NCBI RefSeq assembly: GCF_051414135.1
Contig: NZ_JBLKOA010000002.1
Location: forward strand, 62,001-126,000
DNA: 64,000 nucleotides
Reading direction: 5' to 3'
From: Halovenus halobia
GTDB lineage: Archaea > Halobacteriota > Halobacteria > Halobacteriales > Haloarculaceae
Shown in pieces: positions 61,786 through 64,000 of the stretch. A program made the position numbers and the translations under genes. The notes under the pieces were generated by a model, which did not search any database, was not told the DNA's origin, and worked only from the letters and a program-made list of their open reading frames with translations. The stretch's first letter is position 1. Each line of letters starts with the position of its first letter.

Positions 61786-62457
61786 CTATATCTGTTCGAC
61801 GACAGCGTCGTCCGGGGCCAGTGCCGACTCGATAGTTCGACAGACCACCTCGGAGTCGGTTTCACCACCAGCACGGGCGATACTCCCCGTCGCATCCGAG
61901 TCGAAGGGGATATCGAGCGCGTCGTAGACCGGCCCGAGAATCTCGGTAATTTCGTCGTGGTCACGGAGCGTGACGATTCCGGCGACGACGGCCACGTCGC
62001 GACGGACTCGCTGAGCGAGGCCGACAATCTTGCCCCCTGCGGAGAGCGAGTGTGTCCCCGGACAGAACGCGCCGTCAGGTTCGCCCTCGTGGGCGTCGAC
62101 GCCGAGGGTAGCCAGCGCGCCCCGAAGCTGTCCAGTGACGCGCTCGTACCGCTCGGGAATCCCCGAGCGCGCGTCCTCGATTGGTGTGACGAGCACCACC
62201 GACACCGTGTTGCCGGTGAAGACAACCGCGTGGCCGCCAGTCGAGCGGTCGATCACGGGCAGGTCGTGGGCCTCAGCGCGTTCGCGGGCGCGGTCGTAGC
62301 CCTCTCGTGAGCCGTCGCGCCGGCCGAAGGCGAGATGTGCTGGTGGCTGCCAGACACGCAGGACGGACGTTTCCTCGTCGGCAGCGCGGTCGATGAGGTC
62401 GTGGGAGTGCTCGCGGTCTCTGGTGGGCGTCGAGCCCCGGCCACGGACAAGCCGCAT
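61786..62457 (-). CDS. Lipoate-protein ligase A-like protein (BPL/LPL family)
   Basis: The protein is 223 aa from ATG 62455-62457. It has RVWQPPAHLAFGRRDG, RSTGGHAVVFTGNTVSVVL (the family RRxTGGGAVxH-like loop with His substitution) and SAGGKIVGLAQRVRR (the lipoyl-AMP lysine region). It could be a lipoate or octanoyl transferase, or another BPL-fold acyltransferase; substrate unproven. The substituted loop deserves attention. It is divergent from PAN. Confidence 0.78.
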   Translation of the reverse strand: MRLVRGRGSTPTRDREHSHDLIDRAADEETSVLRVWQPPAHLAFGRRDGSREGYDRARERAEAHDLPVIDRSTGGHAVVFTGNTVSVVLVTPIEDARSGIPERYERVTGQLRGALATLGVDAHEGEPDGAFCPGTHSLSAGGKIVGLAQRVRRDVAVVAGIVTLRDHDEITEILGPVYDALDIPFDSDATGSIARAGGETDSEVVCRTIESALAPDDAVVEQI

Positions 62458-62530
62458 AGCAGGATATTCGTGTCGAGTTGCAAAAACCCACTGAGGGTAG
62501 GGCTGGTCGTTCTTCCCGGTGCCGAAGGAC

Positions 62531-62540
62531 CTATATTTAC
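62531..62540 (+). promoter_or_regulatory. TATA box of PAN
   Basis: CTATATTTAC is centred about 30 nt before ATG 62566, the expected spacing for a leaderless transcript. Confidence 0.55.
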
Positions 62541-62565
62541 CGCCGTCTAACTTCGAGATACCCAA

Positions 62566-63786
62566 ATGTCTCGCAGTCCGTCACTTCCTGAGCGCCCTCG
62601 TCTGGACCTCGACCCAGACATGTCGCCGGACGAGCGACTCGAAGCGCTCCGAGATCACCTCGAAGATGTCCTCGAAGTCAACAACCAACTCGAAACACAG
62701 CTCGACCAGGCAAACAGCCGCCGGGAGAACCTCACGGGGAAAGTCGACCGTCTCGAACGGGAGAATGATACCCTGAAATCCTCCTCGCTGTACATCGCAA
62801 CCGCAGAGGAGATGCTCGACGACGGTGTTGTCGTCAAACAGCACGGTAACAACCAGGAGGTTCTGACTGAAGTCTCGCCGGGCATCCGTCAGGAACTGGA
62901 AGCCGGTGACCGCGTCGCAATCAACGATTCCTTCGCGGTCCAGAGCGTCCTCGAACCCGAGACTGACGCTCGCGCACAGGCGATGCAGGTCGACGGCAGC
63001 CCCGACGTGACCTACGACGACATCGGTGGCCTCGAAACACAGATTCAGGAGGTTCGCGAAGCCGTCGAGCAGCCACTCATCAACGCCGACCAGTTCCGCG
63101 AAGTCGGCATCGAGCCACCATCGGGCGTCTTGCTTCACGGCCCACCGGGAACAGGGAAGACGATGCTCGCCAAGGCTGTCGCAAACGAAACCGACGCCAC
63201 ATTCATCAAGATGGCTGGCTCCGAACTCGTCCAGAAGTTCATCGGCGAGGGCGCGCGACTCGTCCGGGACCTGTTCGAGCTCGCCAGCGAGAACGAACCT
63301 GCGGTCATCTTCATCGACGAGATTGACGCCATCGCCTCGAAGCGGACCGAATCGAAGACCTCCGGCGACGCCGAGGTCCAGCGGACGATGATGCAACTGC
63401 TCTCGGAGATGGACGGCTTCGACGACCGCGGCGAGATTCGTATCATCGCCGCCACGAACCGCTTCGACATGCTCGACCGCGCGATTCTCCGTCCCGGTCG
63501 GTTCGACCGCCTCATCGAGGTGCCAGAGCCGAACGTCGAGGGCCGCGTAAAGATTCTCGAAATCCACACGCAGGGAATGAACCTCGCCGACGACGTCGAC
63601 CTCTCGCTGCTGGCTGACGACACCGAAGGCTTCTCGGGCGCAGAACTCGCTTCGCTGGCGACCGAAGCCGGCATGTTCGCCATCCGTGAAGAGCGAGCAG
63701 AGATCCACATCGAGGACTTCGAGAACGCCCTGGAGAAAGTCAAAGAGGAAGACGACTCTGCGGGCACGCCGATTGCGTTCGCCTAA
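62566..63786 (+). CDS. pan: Proteasome-activating nucleotidase
   Basis: The 406-aa AAA ATPase unfolds substrates for the 20S proteasome. It has an N-terminal coiled coil (about 20-75), an OB-like domain (about 78-135), Walker A GPPGTGKTM (about 192-200), Walker B VIFIDEIDAI (about 248-257), a sensor TNRFDMLD and an arginine-finger region RPGRFDR. The C-terminus is AFA, a hydrophobic-aromatic-X ending that may stand in for the usual HbYX docking motif. The last 4 nt overlap the stop of a convergent kinase gene. Confidence 0.95.
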   Translation: MSRSPSLPERPRLDLDPDMSPDERLEALRDHLEDVLEVNNQLETQLDQANSRRENLTGKVDRLERENDTLKSSSLYIATAEEMLDDGVVVKQHGNNQEVLTEVSPGIRQELEAGDRVAINDSFAVQSVLEPETDARAQAMQVDGSPDVTYDDIGGLETQIQEVREAVEQPLINADQFREVGIEPPSGVLLHGPPGTGKTMLAKAVANETDATFIKMAGSELVQKFIGEGARLVRDLFELASENEPAVIFIDEIDAIASKRTESKTSGDAEVQRTMMQLLSEMDGFDDRGEIRIIAATNRFDMLDRAILRPGRFDRLIEVPEPNVEGRVKILEIHTQGMNLADDVDLSLLADDTEGFSGAELASLATEAGMFAIREERAEIHIEDFENALEKVKEEDDSAGTPIAFA

Positions 63787-64000
63787 CTGCTTTTCGTCGG
63801 CGGGAGCTCCGCTTCTGGCGGGTCGGTCGTAATCTCGAACCGCGCCCCACCCTCAGTGCTGTCTGTCACCGTCACATCCCAGCCGTGAGCCGTGAGGATA
63901 TCCTGTACGATAGAGAGTCCAAATCCGGTGCCGCTGTCGTGTGTGCTGTAGCCGTGATTGAAGACCTGGTCGCGCTCCTCGGCCGGGATTCCCTGGCCGT
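63783..64000 (-). CDS. Histidine kinase C-terminus (partial, runs off right edge)
   Basis: The last 72 codons or so of a minus-strand gene are present, ending in TAG at 63783-63785. The text GIPAEERDQVFNHGYSTHDS, GTGFGLSIVQDI and GGARFEITT is the end of a HATPase_c domain (G2 box and terminal strand). It closely resembles the C-terminus of the 1303-aa kinase. The rest of the protein is outside the window. Confidence 0.9.
   Translation of the reverse strand, partial: GQGIPAEERDQVFNHGYSTHDSGTGFGLSIVQDILTAHGWDVTVTDSTEGGARFEITTDPPEAELPPTKSS

Noticed and set aside
62581..63708. A 375-aa open frame on the minus strand
   Set aside because: It lies entirely antisense to PAN and has no domain of its own.

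Overview
The window is from the chromosome of a halophilic archaeon (class Halobacteria). The evidence is the split archaeal RNA polymerase operon (rpoH, rpoB'', rpoB', rpoA', rpoA''), a PAN proteasomal ATPase, TrmY, strongly acidic proteins, GC-rich coding sequence, Tat lipoproteins with an RRR motif, and TATA boxes about 25-30 nt before leaderless starts. I cannot fix the genus from sequence alone.

Layout. 1-7149 (minus): RNA polymerase operon, running off the left edge inside rpoA2. 7387-8045: tRNA-Asp followed by several decayed copies of its own 3' end mixed with palindromes. 8212-11576: membrane proteins of unknown role, a paralogue remnant, a DUF4112 protein and a DoxX-like protein. 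11577-18462: lysine (diaminopimelate) genes dapA-dapB and dapD, separated by a minus-strand thiamine ABC transporter (thiB-thiP-thiQ). 18567-21844: a small membrane protein and the two-subunit glycine dehydrogenase gcvPA-gcvPB. 21891-23052: a receiver protein, a zinc-ribbon protein, and tRNA-Leu with 3'-end copies and hairpin repeats. 23267-27979: lipoprotein, moaB, a zinc-type oxidoreductase and a 7TM histidine kinase. 27983-34477: a cluster of secreted or pilin-like membrane-anchored proteins, including one of 1188 aa. 34523-39885: MutS-like ATPase, SRPBCC protein, carotenoid desaturase, Brp/Blh carotene dioxygenase and a winged-helix regulator. 39970-43857: two tandem chemoreceptor-like proteins that both lack the CheA/CheW-binding hairpin tip. 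44158-50489: pyruvate kinase, glpA-glpB, the cobalamin-binding methylmalonyl-CoA mutase subunit and meaB. 50528-55143: a 1303-aa REC/PAS/GAF sensor kinase and trmY. 55194-55626: tRNA-Pro with two 3'-end copies and hairpins. 55761-64000: M32 carboxypeptidase, lactonase-like metallo-beta-lactamase, RNase HI, TIM-barrel protein, an unknown protein, dihydroorotase, lipoate-ligase-like protein, PAN and the end of another histidine kinase.

The most unusual structure is non-coding. All three tRNA genes are followed by one or more copies of their own 3' end. These copies are interspersed with hairpins whose loops follow a common GAGCG-n-AGCGA type pattern while the stems differ in sequence but stay base-paired. 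The same hairpin type sits in a duplicated junction between gcvPA and gcvPB. In most units an inverted copy of the tRNA T-arm faces the direct copy. I do not recognise a named family for this. Other points of interest are the tip-less tandem transducers, the pseudopilin-like operon with no ATPase beside it, the transporter that splits the dap genes, a helix-turn-helix-like insertion in RpoA', and a structured stretch before dapA.
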